From the NCBI RefSeq assembly GCF_018402695.1, contig NZ_JAGYIM010000024.1:372001-436000 (forward strand): a DNA stretch of 64,000 nt, written 5' to 3'. Positions within the stretch are counted from its first letter, which is position 1, and the number at the start of each line of letters is the position of its first letter. Below the pieces are notes generated by a model that saw only the letters and a program-made list of their open reading frames with translations, was not told the DNA's origin and did not search any database. A program made the position numbers and the translations under genes. The DNA comes from Arsukibacterium sp. Lineage in GTDB: Bacteria; Pseudomonadota; Gammaproteobacteria; Enterobacterales; Alteromonadaceae. Below, piece after piece: positions 27,383 to 36,771 of this stretch.

Positions 27383-29821
27383 TCACCCCAGCCGTGGCAA
27401 ATGACGATGCGCTGCGATAGCGTTAATAAATACCGGGGCGATACCTGCAGCGTTAGTGCAGTCAGTCAGTAGCACGCCCTTATCCTCATCCTTATTGACT
27501 GCGATGCCAGCCAAATCCAGCAACTGTTTAGCGGCGCCAAGAGCGAGAATAGGTTTACCGTGCCTGAATGCATCTTTGATAAAAGCCATAGTATCGGGGT
27601 TATCTGCCAGGGCCTTTACTGCCTTGCGGCCATCGGTCAGCACCAATGCATCGAACAAAACAGAAGGGGAATTTTCCAATGACTTATTTGCCGTTATTTC
27701 TTTGCCGTTGGCACTGGTGAACAAGCCCACCCTGGGGCCGATAAAATGCACTACCGCATGGGCTTTAGTTAGTGCACCGTGCAGTGCCACTAGCGAGGCG
27801 TGGTCTGCATCATCCTCAATTAATACCGCTATTTGCCTGCTGCTGATGCCGGCTTCGCCCGGCAGGGCTGTGAGAGACAGCGGCAACGACACTATTACTT
27901 CAGGCTCTGGCGGATCAGCGAATGCTTTTGGCATGGCTTTAGGTAATTTCATACCAAGGCCTGCAGCCACTTTAGCGGCCAGCTCTTCTGAGACATTCTG
28001 TAATGATGAGACCATTCGCTGGCGTATCGCCGGCACTTCAACTTTACTGAGTTCAAACCGGAAGGCCGCGATAATATGCTGTTGTTCGACGGCGGTCTGG
28101 CTATTAAAAAATAAGGTTGCCTGCGCATAATGTTCGGCGAACTTTTCTGGCTTACCCCGCATTTTGTCAGCAGTTACCGTCTCAGGGAACGAGGTAAAGC
28201 CATTGCCTGCCGGGTTACTGGCTCCGGCCTGAAACGGGCAGCCTCCAGCCAGAGAATTAGGTTCGTAAGCCACTCTGCCGCGATTTATTGCCTGGCGGTG
28301 TATGCCATCGCGTTGGTTATTCTGAACCTGGGCCAGCGGGCTATTAATCGGGATTTCATGGAAATTAGCGCCACCGAGCCGGGTGATTTGGGTATCAACA
28401 TATGAATGGATACGACCGGCGAGTAGTGGATCGTTCGAGAAATCAATACCAGGAATAATATGGGCCGTGCAAAACGCCACCTGCTCAGTTTCGGCAAAAA
28501 AATTGTCCGGGTTGCGGTTAAGCACCATTCGTCCGACGGGGATCAGGGGTACCAGCTCTTCAGGTATTAACTTGGTAGCATCGAGCACATCGAAGCTAAA
28601 GCCTTCAGCCTGCTGCTCACTGAAAATCTGCAGCCCCAGTTCCCACTCCGGGTATTCACCTGATTCGATGGCTTCCCATAAATCACGCCGGTGGAAATCG
28701 GGATCGGCACCGGATATTTTGACCGCTTCATCCCAGACCAGCGAATGAGTGCCCAGTAACGGCTTCCAGTGAAATTTACAAAACACTGACTGACCTTGCT
28801 CGTTTACCAGTCTGAACGTATGAACACCAAATCCTTGCATCATCCGGTAACTGCGGGGGATAGCCCGATCTGACATCAGCCACATTAACATATGGGTAGA
28901 CTCCGGCATCAGCGAGACAAAGTCCCAGAAGGTGTCATGCGCCGAAGCCGCCTGGGGCATACCATGATGCGGCTCCGGCTTTACGGCATGCACCAGATCA
29001 GGAAATTTCATTGCATCCTGAATAAAGAACACCGGCATGTTATTGCCCACCAAGTCCCAATTGCCTTGCTCGGTGTAAAACTTTACCGCAAACCCCCGCA
29101 CATCTCGGGCGGTGTCTTTGGAACCGCGCTCGCCTGCCACAGTGGAAAAACGGACAAACACGGGAGTCTTCTTACCTTTCTCCTGCAACGGCGCTGCACA
29201 GGAGTATTTGCTAAAGTCATCATACGCTTCAAAATAGCCATGAGCTGCCGAGCCCCGGGCATGAACTACCCGTTCGGGAATACGCTCATGGTCAAAATGA
29301 GTAATTTTCTCCCGCAGAATAAAATCTTCCAGTAACGAGGGGCCCCGTAAGCCCACTTTCAGGGTGTGTTGATTATCGCTAAGCCGCACTCCCTGGTTAG
29401 TGGTTAACGGTTGATCACTGGCATCCACCCGGGCCCGCTGCAGCGAGGTGATGGTTGCATTACTGCCGGGCACTGCTGCGTCTCCAGTTTTCTCATTACC
29501 GGTTTGCTCTGTGTCAGTGCTGGCTGTTAAAGCGTCAGATGTTGGTGTGACGATGGCACCGGCTGGTGGCGTCAGCGCATTCTCAAGACCATATTCGGTC
29601 GCTTTGCTGCTGTTGTACGGTGTAGCGGCGACGAAATGTTCTGCTGCGTAAGCCTGCTTGGCGACTACGTAATTTGTCATCAGCGGGTCGTTTTTTTTAT
29701 CGACATTGTCTGACGTTTTATCTGAAAAAGTGGTGTTTTTTTTGTCAGTGTCTCGCGATGACGGCGTTGCCTGCGAGGGTTGATCAGTTGTTTTGCCGTC
29801 GGACAGTTTTTTTGTGGCCAT
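27383..29821 (-). CDS. katE: Large-subunit catalase (HPII/KatE type)
   Basis: Decomposes hydrogen peroxide. The 812-residue protein has a disordered polar N-terminal extension (about 130 residues, rich in Thr, Asp and Lys), the heme catalase core with distal His187 in [15 protein letters not shown], the Asn region [13 protein letters not shown], the heme-ligand Tyr in [15 protein letters not shown], and a C-terminal flavodoxin/DJ-1-like domain (about residues 640-812) characteristic of clade 2 catalases. E. coli KatE is 753 residues, so the extra length is at the N-terminus. Such genes are usually under general-stress control. PRC-barrel genes flank it on both sides. Confidence 0.95.
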   Translation of the reverse strand: MATKKLSDGKTTDQPSQATPSSRDTDKKNTTFSDKTSDNVDKKNDPLMTNYVVAKQAYAAEHFVAATPYNSSKATEYGLENALTPPAGAIVTPTSDALTASTDTEQTGNEKTGDAAVPGSNATITSLQRARVDASDQPLTTNQGVRLSDNQHTLKVGLRGPSLLEDFILREKITHFDHERIPERVVHARGSAAHGYFEAYDDFSKYSCAAPLQEKGKKTPVFVRFSTVAGERGSKDTARDVRGFAVKFYTEQGNWDLVGNNMPVFFIQDAMKFPDLVHAVKPEPHHGMPQAASAHDTFWDFVSLMPESTHMLMWLMSDRAIPRSYRMMQGFGVHTFRLVNEQGQSVFCKFHWKPLLGTHSLVWDEAVKISGADPDFHRRDLWEAIESGEYPEWELGLQIFSEQQAEGFSFDVLDATKLIPEELVPLIPVGRMVLNRNPDNFFAETEQVAFCTAHIIPGIDFSNDPLLAGRIHSYVDTQITRLGGANFHEIPINSPLAQVQNNQRDGIHRQAINRGRVAYEPNSLAGGCPFQAGASNPAGNGFTSFPETVTADKMRGKPEKFAEHYAQATLFFNSQTAVEQQHIIAAFRFELSKVEVPAIRQRMVSSLQNVSEELAAKVAAGLGMKLPKAMPKAFADPPEPEVIVSLPLSLTALPGEAGISSRQIAVLIEDDADHASLVALHGALTKAHAVVHFIGPRVGLFTSANGKEITANKSLENSPSVLFDALVLTDGRKAVKALADNPDTMAFIKDAFRHGKPILALGAAKQLLDLAGIAVNKDEDKGVLLTDCTNAAGIAPVFINAIAAHRHLPRLG

Positions 29822-30120
29822 ATCTATGCTCCGTTGAAATAGGACGTCCGGACCTGAGAAATAACCGGACTGCTGGCTTCAATAAGATAGTGTGAGGACA
29901 GGGCAGCAATGTCTGTACGCTAACGTACGTTCAGGTATAACTTCCGGGAAAATATTTTCAGCGAATGTTAAGCAAATTGTTGCTGTTATGTTGGCTGGCG
30001 TACAGAGAAAGGTTAGTTGTTCCGCTAATCTGAAGCTTCACTCTGTAGCGAGAACAATTGATATGACCATTGATGCTTGCCACAGAACCTGGACGGAGCT
30101 TTTAGCAGGAGGGACTTTAA
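29822..30120. promoter_or_regulatory. Divergent upstream region of katE and PRC-barrel gene
   Basis: This 299-bp gap must hold both promoters. It contains the palindrome GTACGCTAACGTAC near 29917-29930. No clear -35/-10 pair was identified and no gene was seen. Confidence 0.35.
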
Positions 30121-30513
30121 ATGATTAATGAGACTATGCATACCAGCGGCAAAGTTAACGCAGCAGGGAACGTGCCAGCCCATGCCATGTTGTTAAGTGC
30201 CGATAGCATTACCGGTGATGACGTTTGCAATATGCAGGATGAAAAACTCGGCAAAATCCAGAATATTATGCTTGATACCGGCGAGGGTAAGATCCGTTAC
30301 GCTGTGTTATCTGCAGGTGGCTTTCTGGGCATGGGCGATCGTTTGTTTGCCGTGCCGTGGAAGGCATTAAAACTGGATGCGAAAAACAAACGCTTTTTAC
30401 TGGATGCCGACGCTGAGCGAATTAAAAACGCTCCCGGCTTCGACAAAGATAACTGGCCAGATATGGCAGATGCCAGCTGGAACTCAAGCGTTGAGACCTA
30501 TTACGCCAGATAA
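30121..30513 (+). CDS. Cytoplasmic PRC-barrel domain protein
   Basis: A 130-residue protein without a signal peptide. The PRC-barrel spans about residues 25-95: LSADSITGDDVCNMQDEKLG, KIRYAVLSAGGFLGMGDRLF, AVPWKALKLD, followed by a tail with PGFDKDNWPDMAD. The last motif is typical of stress-associated bacterial PRC-barrel proteins. A strong GCAGGAGG site precedes the ATG. A small hydrophilic protein gene follows, then a terminator, so the two probably form one transcript. Confidence 0.82.
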   Translation: MINETMHTSGKVNAAGNVPAHAMLLSADSITGDDVCNMQDEKLGKIQNIMLDTGEGKIRYAVLSAGGFLGMGDRLFAVPWKALKLDAKNKRFLLDADAERIKNAPGFDKDNWPDMADASWNSSVETYYAR

Positions 30514-30600
30514 AATGGCGGGTTAGTGAAACGCCAGAAAACATGTTCTACCGCTCATACTGAGCAACAGTGTTACTAAATCAAAATCAGGAGGCCTATC

Positions 30601-30750
30601 ATGGCTAATCAAAAAGATCAAAGTGGTCGTCCGGCAATGGACGAAGAAAAGCGCCAAAGTGGTTCGGATAAAGATCAGAAAAATCAACAAAAGCCTGATC
30701 AGCAAAAACCCGGAACCGCGCCTGGTCAGAACAAGAAACCTGGCCAGTAA
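30601..30750 (+). CDS. Small hydrophilic low-complexity protein (49 residues)
   Basis: ATG preceded by an ideal AGGAGG eight bases away opens a 49-codon frame, MANQKDQSGRPAMDEEKRQS to the end NKKPGQ. The composition is almost entirely Gln, Lys, Asp, Gly and Pro with no hydrophobic core, so it is predicted disordered, like small stress or desiccation proteins. Support comes from the ribosome site, the position between a PRC-barrel gene and a terminator, and the clean stop. No family can be named. Confidence 0.7.
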   Translation: MANQKDQSGRPAMDEEKRQSGSDKDQKNQQKPDQQKPGTAPGQNKKPGQ

Positions 30751-30777
30751 CAAGGTTAGAAACCTGTAACTAAAGGA

Positions 30778-30801
30778 CCCGGCAGCAATGCCGGGTTTTT
30801 T
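30778..30801 (+). terminator. Rho-independent terminator after the small hydrophilic gene
   Basis: CCCGGCA and TGCCGGG enclose a GCAA loop and are followed by six T, 27 bp after the stop codon. Confidence 0.9.
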
Positions 30802-30822
30802 ACTGCTTACTGCTCGTGGTAG

Positions 30823-32475
30823 CTAACTGTTTGCTTTGGGTCTGCGGCTGCGAACTTTCAGTTGCGGATATTGCTCGCATAGTAAGGCGGTATAGTGTTG
30901 AAATTTTACCTGGTTGGATTTTTCCAGCACACAGGCTTTAAGTAACTTAATCGCTTGCTTACAGTAGCGCAGATATTTTACCGGTAGTTGGCCACACTTG
31001 CTGGCCGTTTGCAGAATATTCAGGGCGATAATAGTATTGGTAGGCATATGGTCAAAGGTTTCACAGAACAGGCTGACCGCCTGAATATAAAAACCATTTT
31101 CGTAAGCATCAGCGGCTTCCCCGCTAATTTGCTTAATGGTAGCTTTTAATTCCTCATGCCTGATTTTTTCCATCTTCAGCATAATTTTCTGGGTTTCGGT
31201 CAGATAATCATCATTAACCAAATAGCCAGCCAATTTATCAATGTAAAACTGACTGCTGTGAATATCTCCCAGCTCGAAATAAGCTTTGGCAGCATCCATG
31301 CAACTGTCGATGGTCATTTTTTCTGCTTTGTCAGCAACACCGTTGTCCAGCAGCGGTTGACGGGCCTCAATTAATTGGCCCTTTGCGGCCAGGATCCGGC
31401 TGCGAACTACATTAATGGCTTTTTGCCAACTCGCATTGGCAAAGCGTTTCTCAACCCCATCCAGCAGCTGACTGGCGTTTTGTAAAATAACGGTGCGCTC
31501 CAGCGGATTTTTACTGTATGCCACATCGATTAAACTGCGGGCGTGGTTCAGGTAGTTTTCTGCAGACTCCTCAACAGAATAGCGGGCGGCAGCCACCAGT
31601 TTGCCATTAATTCGGGCTGCTGCTTCTTTATCGCCGATAATAACATTGAGGTTACTGAGTGTGCGTTGCCGTTTGATATTTTGAGGTGATAACAGTACTG
31701 CCTGATACAGGGTTTGCTGGGCTGCTTCATAGCGGCCATATTTAACCATCAGATGTGACAGCCAGTCCAGCGCTTCAACCTTGGTTATGTCAAACTGGGT
31801 TAAATCAGCCAGTTGCAATTCGGTATCATCCCAGCGTTCCAGATAAAATGCAGCGATAGCCGCGCCAAGCCGGGCCCAGGGCAGGGCTTTGTCTGTTAGT
31901 ACACTTTTATAAAAGCGTTCGGCCTGCTGATACTGGCCGGTTTTTAGCAATAATTCACCTTTAATCCGCAAGGCCGGCAAAGCGAACTCGGGTTTATTCA
32001 CGATCACGCTTTCGCATTCTTTTATGGCATCAGCGAAATTATCTTCAAACAAATTTAAGTATACTTTTCTCAGGGCAATTTTTTGTTTTACCGCCCGGAT
32101 TAAGCGCTCATTTAGAATAGGAAAGGTAAAGGGTTTTAAAATGTAATCATCGGGTTGTAATTCAATAACGCCATGCACCAGCTGGCGTTGGCTTTCTGCG
32201 CTGATAATAATAAAGCAGCATAGTGGCGGCATTAGCGCTTGCTGTTTTAATGTTTCAAACAACTGATAACCATCTTTGCCATCTCCCAGGTTAAAGTCGC
32301 AAAGAATAAAATCATAAGGAATGTCATGACAGCGAGTCAGCGCATCATTGGCATCGCGGCTTAAGTGAATGGCCTCAAAACCCATTTGTTGCAACATACC
32401 TTTGACTGACGCCCGCACCGGCGCACTGTCTTCAACAACAAGAACCTGCTTACATCGAAAAAAACTGGCATCCAT
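30823..32475 (-). CDS. Response regulator receiver domain with TPR tail
   Basis: A 550-residue protein: a receiver domain at residues 8-130 (acidic pair in VLVVEDSAPVRASV, phospho-acceptor Asp60 in FILCDFNLGDGKDGYQ, conserved Lys in DDYILKPFTFP), then tetratricopeptide-like helices (ALPALRIKGELLLKTGQYQQAERFYKSVL and later repeats). There is no DNA-binding or catalytic output domain, so the TPR tail probably binds a partner. The partner kinase is not adjacent. ATG at 32475 was preferred over an upstream TTG; no strong ribosome site is seen. Confidence 0.85.
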   Translation of the reverse strand: MDASFFRCKQVLVVEDSAPVRASVKGMLQQMGFEAIHLSRDANDALTRCHDIPYDFILCDFNLGDGKDGYQLFETLKQQALMPPLCCFIIISAESQRQLVHGVIELQPDDYILKPFTFPILNERLIRAVKQKIALRKVYLNLFEDNFADAIKECESVIVNKPEFALPALRIKGELLLKTGQYQQAERFYKSVLTDKALPWARLGAAIAAFYLERWDDTELQLADLTQFDITKVEALDWLSHLMVKYGRYEAAQQTLYQAVLLSPQNIKRQRTLSNLNVIIGDKEAAARINGKLVAAARYSVEESAENYLNHARSLIDVAYSKNPLERTVILQNASQLLDGVEKRFANASWQKAINVVRSRILAAKGQLIEARQPLLDNGVADKAEKMTIDSCMDAAKAYFELGDIHSSQFYIDKLAGYLVNDDYLTETQKIMLKMEKIRHEELKATIKQISGEAADAYENGFYIQAVSLFCETFDHMPTNTIIALNILQTASKCGQLPVKYLRYCKQAIKLLKACVLEKSNQVKFQHYTALLCEQYPQLKVRSRRPKANS

Positions 32476-32701
32476 GGCAGTACTCAGCGGCGACGATTTA
32501 TCGCAAAAGGCGAACAATATTGCTGATAGTAGCGTTATTTTAAGGGGCAGGTAAAGTAATGAATGTCACAAAGACCTCGCGATTCCAGACGGCAGATAGC
32601 CACTAAAGCTGGAAAAAAATAATCTGTTATTTGTTCTGCTCCGTACCAGAAATGGTTGAAGTTTATCAGGTATTAATAACAACAAATAACGGAGCCTTAC
32701 C

Positions 32702-33013
32702 ATGCATTATCATCGCGTAGCCCATTTAAACCGGCAGGAAGTGCGGATTGATGAAATCACTATCCACTCCTTTGAGATGGGTGTGTATCTGGTTGAAGTG
32801 GTATTTGACAGTCGCAAAGGATTCATCGTTGATGACAATAACCGGCCCCAGCAATTTCACAGTGTTGAGGAAGTTAAGCTGGCGCTGACCGAGTGTGTTG
32901 TTCGTCAGGCGTTTATGGTACACCAGTCTGCCTATGATGAGATGTGTGGTGGGCCTGAAAAAGTGGACAACACCCTACGTATCGCTGTCCACTTTGGCCG
33001 CAGCAGCGCCTGA
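32702..33013 (+). CDS. DUF6482 family protein
   Basis: A 103-residue protein with the pattern of DUF6482: an N-terminal strand pair (RIDEITIHSFEMGVYLVEVV), QQFHSVEEVKLALTE and the characteristic MVHQSAYDEMCG before a last strand LRIAVHF. Function of the family is unknown. ACGGAG precedes the ATG. It runs tail to tail into the pyruvyltransferase gene with 4 bp between stop codons. Confidence 0.75.
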   Translation: MHYHRVAHLNRQEVRIDEITIHSFEMGVYLVEVVFDSRKGFIVDDNNRPQQFHSVEEVKLALTECVVRQAFMVHQSAYDEMCGGPEKVDNTLRIAVHFGRSSA

Positions 33014-33017
33014 CGTC

Positions 33018-34190
33018 TTAACCAGTTTGCGCTGTGGTCAAATGCTGCTGTAATAGCTGCCACATTTGGTTGTTGCGTTGTTTTAACTGAGCCGCACGTT
33101 CAGCCAGCTGTGGCAGAAGTTCAGCTTTGCTGGCAAGTAACAGATCAATGTTCAGACACAAACTGTCAGCAGTAAGCTCTTCAACACAGAAGTCGGCCAT
33201 GCCAAAATCACTCATCATGGCGTGGTACTTATGGCTCCAGCTGGTGGCAATACAAGGGACGCCCTGGCTTAACGCATTTACTGCACCATGAAAACGTGAG
33301 CTGATAACCAGTTCAGCACCACCGATAAAGGCTTTCACGGCAAGCGGATCCTCTATCTGGACTAGACCGCAGGGCGATAATTTGGCAATTTCAGCACAAA
33401 GTTCTGCATCTTCCCGTCCTTCATGATTCACCAGCACAACCTGATAACCCAAAACAGTGAGCTTGTCTGCCGCTGCAGCGAAAGCTGCAACGTAACTTGC
33501 CCGCATCGCTTCGGCGTCAGCGTGGTTGTATTTTGATACGACCTTGGAATTTGGAATAAGGGCAGCGTAGGGTTTGGCCACGTCAGGAACTTCATGATTG
33601 GCCTGAGGGGTTAAGCCGACAGTAAAGTCGGGCGTCAGGACCACATTGGCAGGTAATGGGCTGATACAGCTTTGCAAATGGCTTAGTGATACCGGGTCCC
33701 GCACAAAAATCAGTCTGGCATGCTGAATAATATCCCGCATAGCGGTTTTACTTTGCTCGCTGGCAAAAGGACCAAATGCTTGCGGCATAAAGATAAAGGG
33801 TTTGCCGGCGGCGTTGAAGCGTTTGACTTCTTTGGCCGTATTTTGCAAAAACTGCAGCGGCCACTGGTCACCATAGGCAAAACCGCTGGCTTCTAACACA
33901 ATGTCGACATCGCGCTCTGTTACCATACCGTACCGCTTAAACAACCGTTGTATAACGCCAGGTAACTTGCCAATTAATCCCGTCAAATCGAAGCCTTTGC
34001 GCCGGAACGCCAGTTTTTGCCAGGCGCCAAGCCGGGCCCGTTCCGGATACGGCAAATTTGGCCCAGGTGATAACACTAACTGATAGTCTGGCAGGTTTTT
34101 TAAACCATCCAGGCAGGCCAGTAACATCAGATAGGCCCCTTTATTGCGGAATTGGACACCTTTAATTTCAACCAACAGTGGCTTGCTCAT
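33018..34190 (-). CDS. Polysaccharide pyruvyl transferase family protein
   Basis: A 390-residue PF04230-type (WcaK/CsaB/AmsJ) protein expected to add a ketal-linked pyruvate, or a related group, to a polysaccharide subunit using PEP. Seen: the start VEIKGVQFRNKGAYLMLLACLDGL, FIFMPQAFGPFASEQS, FVRDPVSLSHL and the C-terminal ISSRFHGAVNALSQGVPCIATSWSHKY that closes the active site. It lies 11 bp from the flippase gene and belongs to the minus arm of the polysaccharide locus. Confidence 0.88.
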   Translation of the reverse strand: MSKPLLVEIKGVQFRNKGAYLMLLACLDGLKNLPDYQLVLSPGPNLPYPERARLGAWQKLAFRRKGFDLTGLIGKLPGVIQRLFKRYGMVTERDVDIVLEASGFAYGDQWPLQFLQNTAKEVKRFNAAGKPFIFMPQAFGPFASEQSKTAMRDIIQHARLIFVRDPVSLSHLQSCISPLPANVVLTPDFTVGLTPQANHEVPDVAKPYAALIPNSKVVSKYNHADAEAMRASYVAAFAAAADKLTVLGYQVVLVNHEGREDAELCAEIAKLSPCGLVQIEDPLAVKAFIGGAELVISSRFHGAVNALSQGVPCIATSWSHKYHAMMSDFGMADFCVEELTADSLCLNIDLLLASKAELLPQLAERAAQLKQRNNQMWQLLQQHLTTAQTG

Positions 34191-34201
34191 ATAAAACCCT
34201 T

Positions 34202-35515
34202 TCAGTGATGGCCAGTTTTACGCACAGTGATAAGCTGCCAAAGCTGGGCGCGGGTACTGGCGAAAATGAATAAAAAGAAAAAAGAGGCGAACGCATAAGA
34301 AACCAGGGTTGCCCAGGCAGCGCCAACGATACCCATGGTGGGGATAAGCCAGAAATTGAGCCCGATGTTTAGCACGGCACCAAGCCCATGACTAAGCAGC
34401 GACAACGGCTCCTGTTCGGTAATGACCAGATGCTGGCTGATTAAATATCGGACAAAAATAAAACAACCCGCCCAGATATGAATCCGCAACACTTCGATAG
34501 CTGCAGTGAAATCGTCTCCAAATAATAAGCTGATTAACCAGGGGGCCGCGAGGGTCATCAGTAAGGCGATGCTGAACGCCGCGCTGAAAAATAGCAGGGC
34601 AAAACGGCGCAATTTTAAGTAATAGGGTGTTAAGCCCTGTTGATAAGCTTTAAGCATATCGGGGTAGTAGCGGGTGGCGAGAGTCGCCGGAAACACATAC
34701 CAAAGCTCTGACAGCCTGCTGGCCGCCGCATAGATACCGGCTTGCTCGGTACCAGCCATCGCCCCCAGCATGACAATGTCAACTTTCAGATAAACTACTG
34801 CAACAATGCCAGACAGCCAAAGCCAGCTGGAGCGTTTTAGCAGCGGTGTGATCTGAGCCGCATCAAACCAGCGGGGATGGTAGGGTGGCCAGGGCGCTTC
34901 ACCCGGCGTATAGGGTTGCTGTTTATAGCGGTACAGCAGATATTGTGCCGCCCCGACCAGCATAAACTCGATGCCGGTCATCAATAATAAACTGGCAATA
35001 CCAAAACCGCTGTACAATAACGCCAGTTTGGCGCCGAAGCTGCACAGCGTTATAGTGGTTTTCAGGTAAGCGGTGCTGCGAAACGTGCCCTGATAATTTA
35101 AGTAAAACTCGAACAGCAGTAAGCCAAAAAAGCTTTGTAGTAAAAACAATACCGGAATGGCAATCGCGGTATTGCCGCTGAACATGTCAGGGTACAGCAG
35201 ATAAAACCCCAGCAGCATCAGGCTGCCACCCAGTAAACCCAGCGCCAGCCGAAGGGTTACTGCGCTGTACAACAAGGTCATTGCTTGCTGGCCATTTGGC
35301 TGCTGCACCATACGCCGGATCACATTGTTATTCAGTCCCATACTGGTTAGCGGCACTAAAAACGCACTCCAGGCCATCACGATGGAATAAATACCCAGCT
35401 CACTGGCACCCAGCACCCGGGCTACAAAAATTGTTAATATTGCGGCTGCCAGCAGCTTAACCAGCCGGTCTCCGAGCATGGCGGTTGCCCTGGCGAGCAG
35501 GATTTTTTTTAGCAT
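34202..35515 (-). CDS. Polysaccharide flippase (Wzx/MATE-like)
   Basis: A 437-residue integral membrane protein with about 12 hydrophobic helices, starting LARATAMLGDRLVKLLAAAI and including the long N-terminal ILTIFVARVLGASELGIYSI typical of the polysaccharide biosynthesis/export family. It would flip lipid-linked repeat units across the inner membrane. Neighbours are the lipid-carrier transferase and the pyruvyltransferase. Family assignment is firm; substrate unknown. Confidence 0.9.
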   Translation of the reverse strand: MLKKILLARATAMLGDRLVKLLAAAILTIFVARVLGASELGIYSIVMAWSAFLVPLTSMGLNNNVIRRMVQQPNGQQAMTLLYSAVTLRLALGLLGGSLMLLGFYLLYPDMFSGNTAIAIPVLFLLQSFFGLLLFEFYLNYQGTFRSTAYLKTTITLCSFGAKLALLYSGFGIASLLLMTGIEFMLVGAAQYLLYRYKQQPYTPGEAPWPPYHPRWFDAAQITPLLKRSSWLWLSGIVAVVYLKVDIVMLGAMAGTEQAGIYAAASRLSELWYVFPATLATRYYPDMLKAYQQGLTPYYLKLRRFALLFFSAAFSIALLMTLAAPWLISLLFGDDFTAAIEVLRIHIWAGCFIFVRYLISQHLVITEQEPLSLLSHGLGAVLNIGLNFWLIPTMGIVGAAWATLVSYAFASFFFLFIFASTRAQLWQLITVRKTGHH

Positions 35516-35551
35516 AATGAGCTCACTGCGGCAGGTATTGTGGAAATCACG

Positions 35552-36616
35552 TTAGCGCCTTTTGGCAAAGTTGTGGCGAATAGCAGAAATAATTCGCCAG
35601 ATATTCTGCAGCAGGCCGATATAAAGCGCAAATATCAGCAGAAACAGCAGCAGCATGGCAACTTCCGGCACCAGTAAATACTCGCCAATTATGCCGATAC
35701 AGGCGAAAATCCAGGCTAAAGCTGTAATTAAAATAAGTGATTCGCGGGAGTTAAGCCCCAGCCGCAGGGAAATATGATGCAGATGTTCGCGATCGGCCTG
35801 AAATGGCGACTGACCTTTTAAAATACGCCGCAACATAATCGCCACCATGTCCATTAACGGAATAGCGATTAACCATAGGGCGGTAACAGGGCGGAAACTG
35901 GCTGTTTCACTTTGGGTACTGATTAACAGCAGCCAGATCACGGATAAACCAATTAGCATGCTGCCGGCATCACCCATAAAGATTTTTTTATCTTTCAGCC
36001 AACCCAGATTAAATGCCAGATAGGGCAGCAGCGCGGCTATAAATACCAACGGTAATAAGGCTTGTGCGGCCTGCCCCCACAGCAACATAAACACCGCGAT
36101 ACTGCCAAAACTGACCATGCTGAGTAAGCCTGCCAGGCCATCAATACCATCGGTCATATTAAAGGCGTTAATCGCGGCAATGACGGCAATTAAGGTGAAA
36201 GGAACACCGAATACACCCAGTTCAACGGTACCAAATCCAAAAATATTACCCAGATTACTAATGTGTAAATCGAGGCTGTAGATCATCGCCAGACCTATAA
36301 CTAACTGAACAGCCAGCCGCAGTTTTACACTTAAATCCAGAGCATCATCAAAGGCGCCCAGCACGACAATGACTGCGGCACAGGCCAGATAGTAGCCGAG
36401 CATAGGGTCCGCTGAGATATAATTTGCCAGTACCAGTAATAACGTCAGGTAAATGGCCAGGCCGCCGATCAGCGGCACGGCCCCCGTATGCTGTTTACGG
36501 CCTTTAGGCAGGTCCAGCAAGCCAAATTTCGGTGCCAATGGACGTAAAATCAGGATAGCCAGCAAGCTGGTAACTATTGCCAGCATGACAGTATAAATTG
36601 ATTCAGGTATCGGCAT
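35552..36616 (-). CDS. wecA: Undecaprenyl-phosphate glycosyl-1-phosphate transferase (WecA/MraY family)
   Basis: A 354-residue multi-pass enzyme that starts repeat-unit synthesis by transferring a sugar-1-phosphate (GlcNAc in WecA) to undecaprenyl phosphate. Diagnostic motifs: the aspartate pair in VLGAFDDALDLSVKLRL, NAFNMTDGIDGLAG, GDAGSMLIG and the His motif REHLHHISLRLG. It is the first gene of the minus arm and divergent from the glycosyltransferases, one of which is a WecG homologue that acts on such a lipid-linked sugar. Confidence 0.88.
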   Translation of the reverse strand: MPIPESIYTVMLAIVTSLLAILILRPLAPKFGLLDLPKGRKQHTGAVPLIGGLAIYLTLLLVLANYISADPMLGYYLACAAVIVVLGAFDDALDLSVKLRLAVQLVIGLAMIYSLDLHISNLGNIFGFGTVELGVFGVPFTLIAVIAAINAFNMTDGIDGLAGLLSMVSFGSIAVFMLLWGQAAQALLPLVFIAALLPYLAFNLGWLKDKKIFMGDAGSMLIGLSVIWLLLISTQSETASFRPVTALWLIAIPLMDMVAIMLRRILKGQSPFQADREHLHHISLRLGLNSRESLILITALAWIFACIGIIGEYLLVPEVAMLLLFLLIFALYIGLLQNIWRIISAIRHNFAKRR

Positions 36617-36643
36617 GTTTATTCCGTATCTGGGTTATTCAGC

Positions 36644-36716
36644 CTGACGTCAGCTGTTATCGGTTTATAATCTGACGTGTTACAAACTTAACTGGTTAGT
36701 TGTAGCTAATTAGCTA
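36644..36716 (+). promoter_or_regulatory. Candidate promoter and palindrome before the glycosyltransferase arm
   Basis: CTGACG (36644-36649) and the consensus -10 TATAAT (36666-36671) are 16 bp apart on the plus strand. Downstream at 36703-36716 is a perfect 14-bp palindrome TAGCTAATTAGCTA, a possible operator in the leader. Confidence 0.5.
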
Positions 36717-36771
36717 TAAACTAAGTGTTTTTAACAGCCATTGCGCTTATTGTAGTCAGGAACACTGGCTT

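Noticed and set aside
32476-32517. TTG-started extension of the REC-TPR protein
   Set aside because: The receiver domain is complete from the ATG at 32475 and the extension has no ribosome site.
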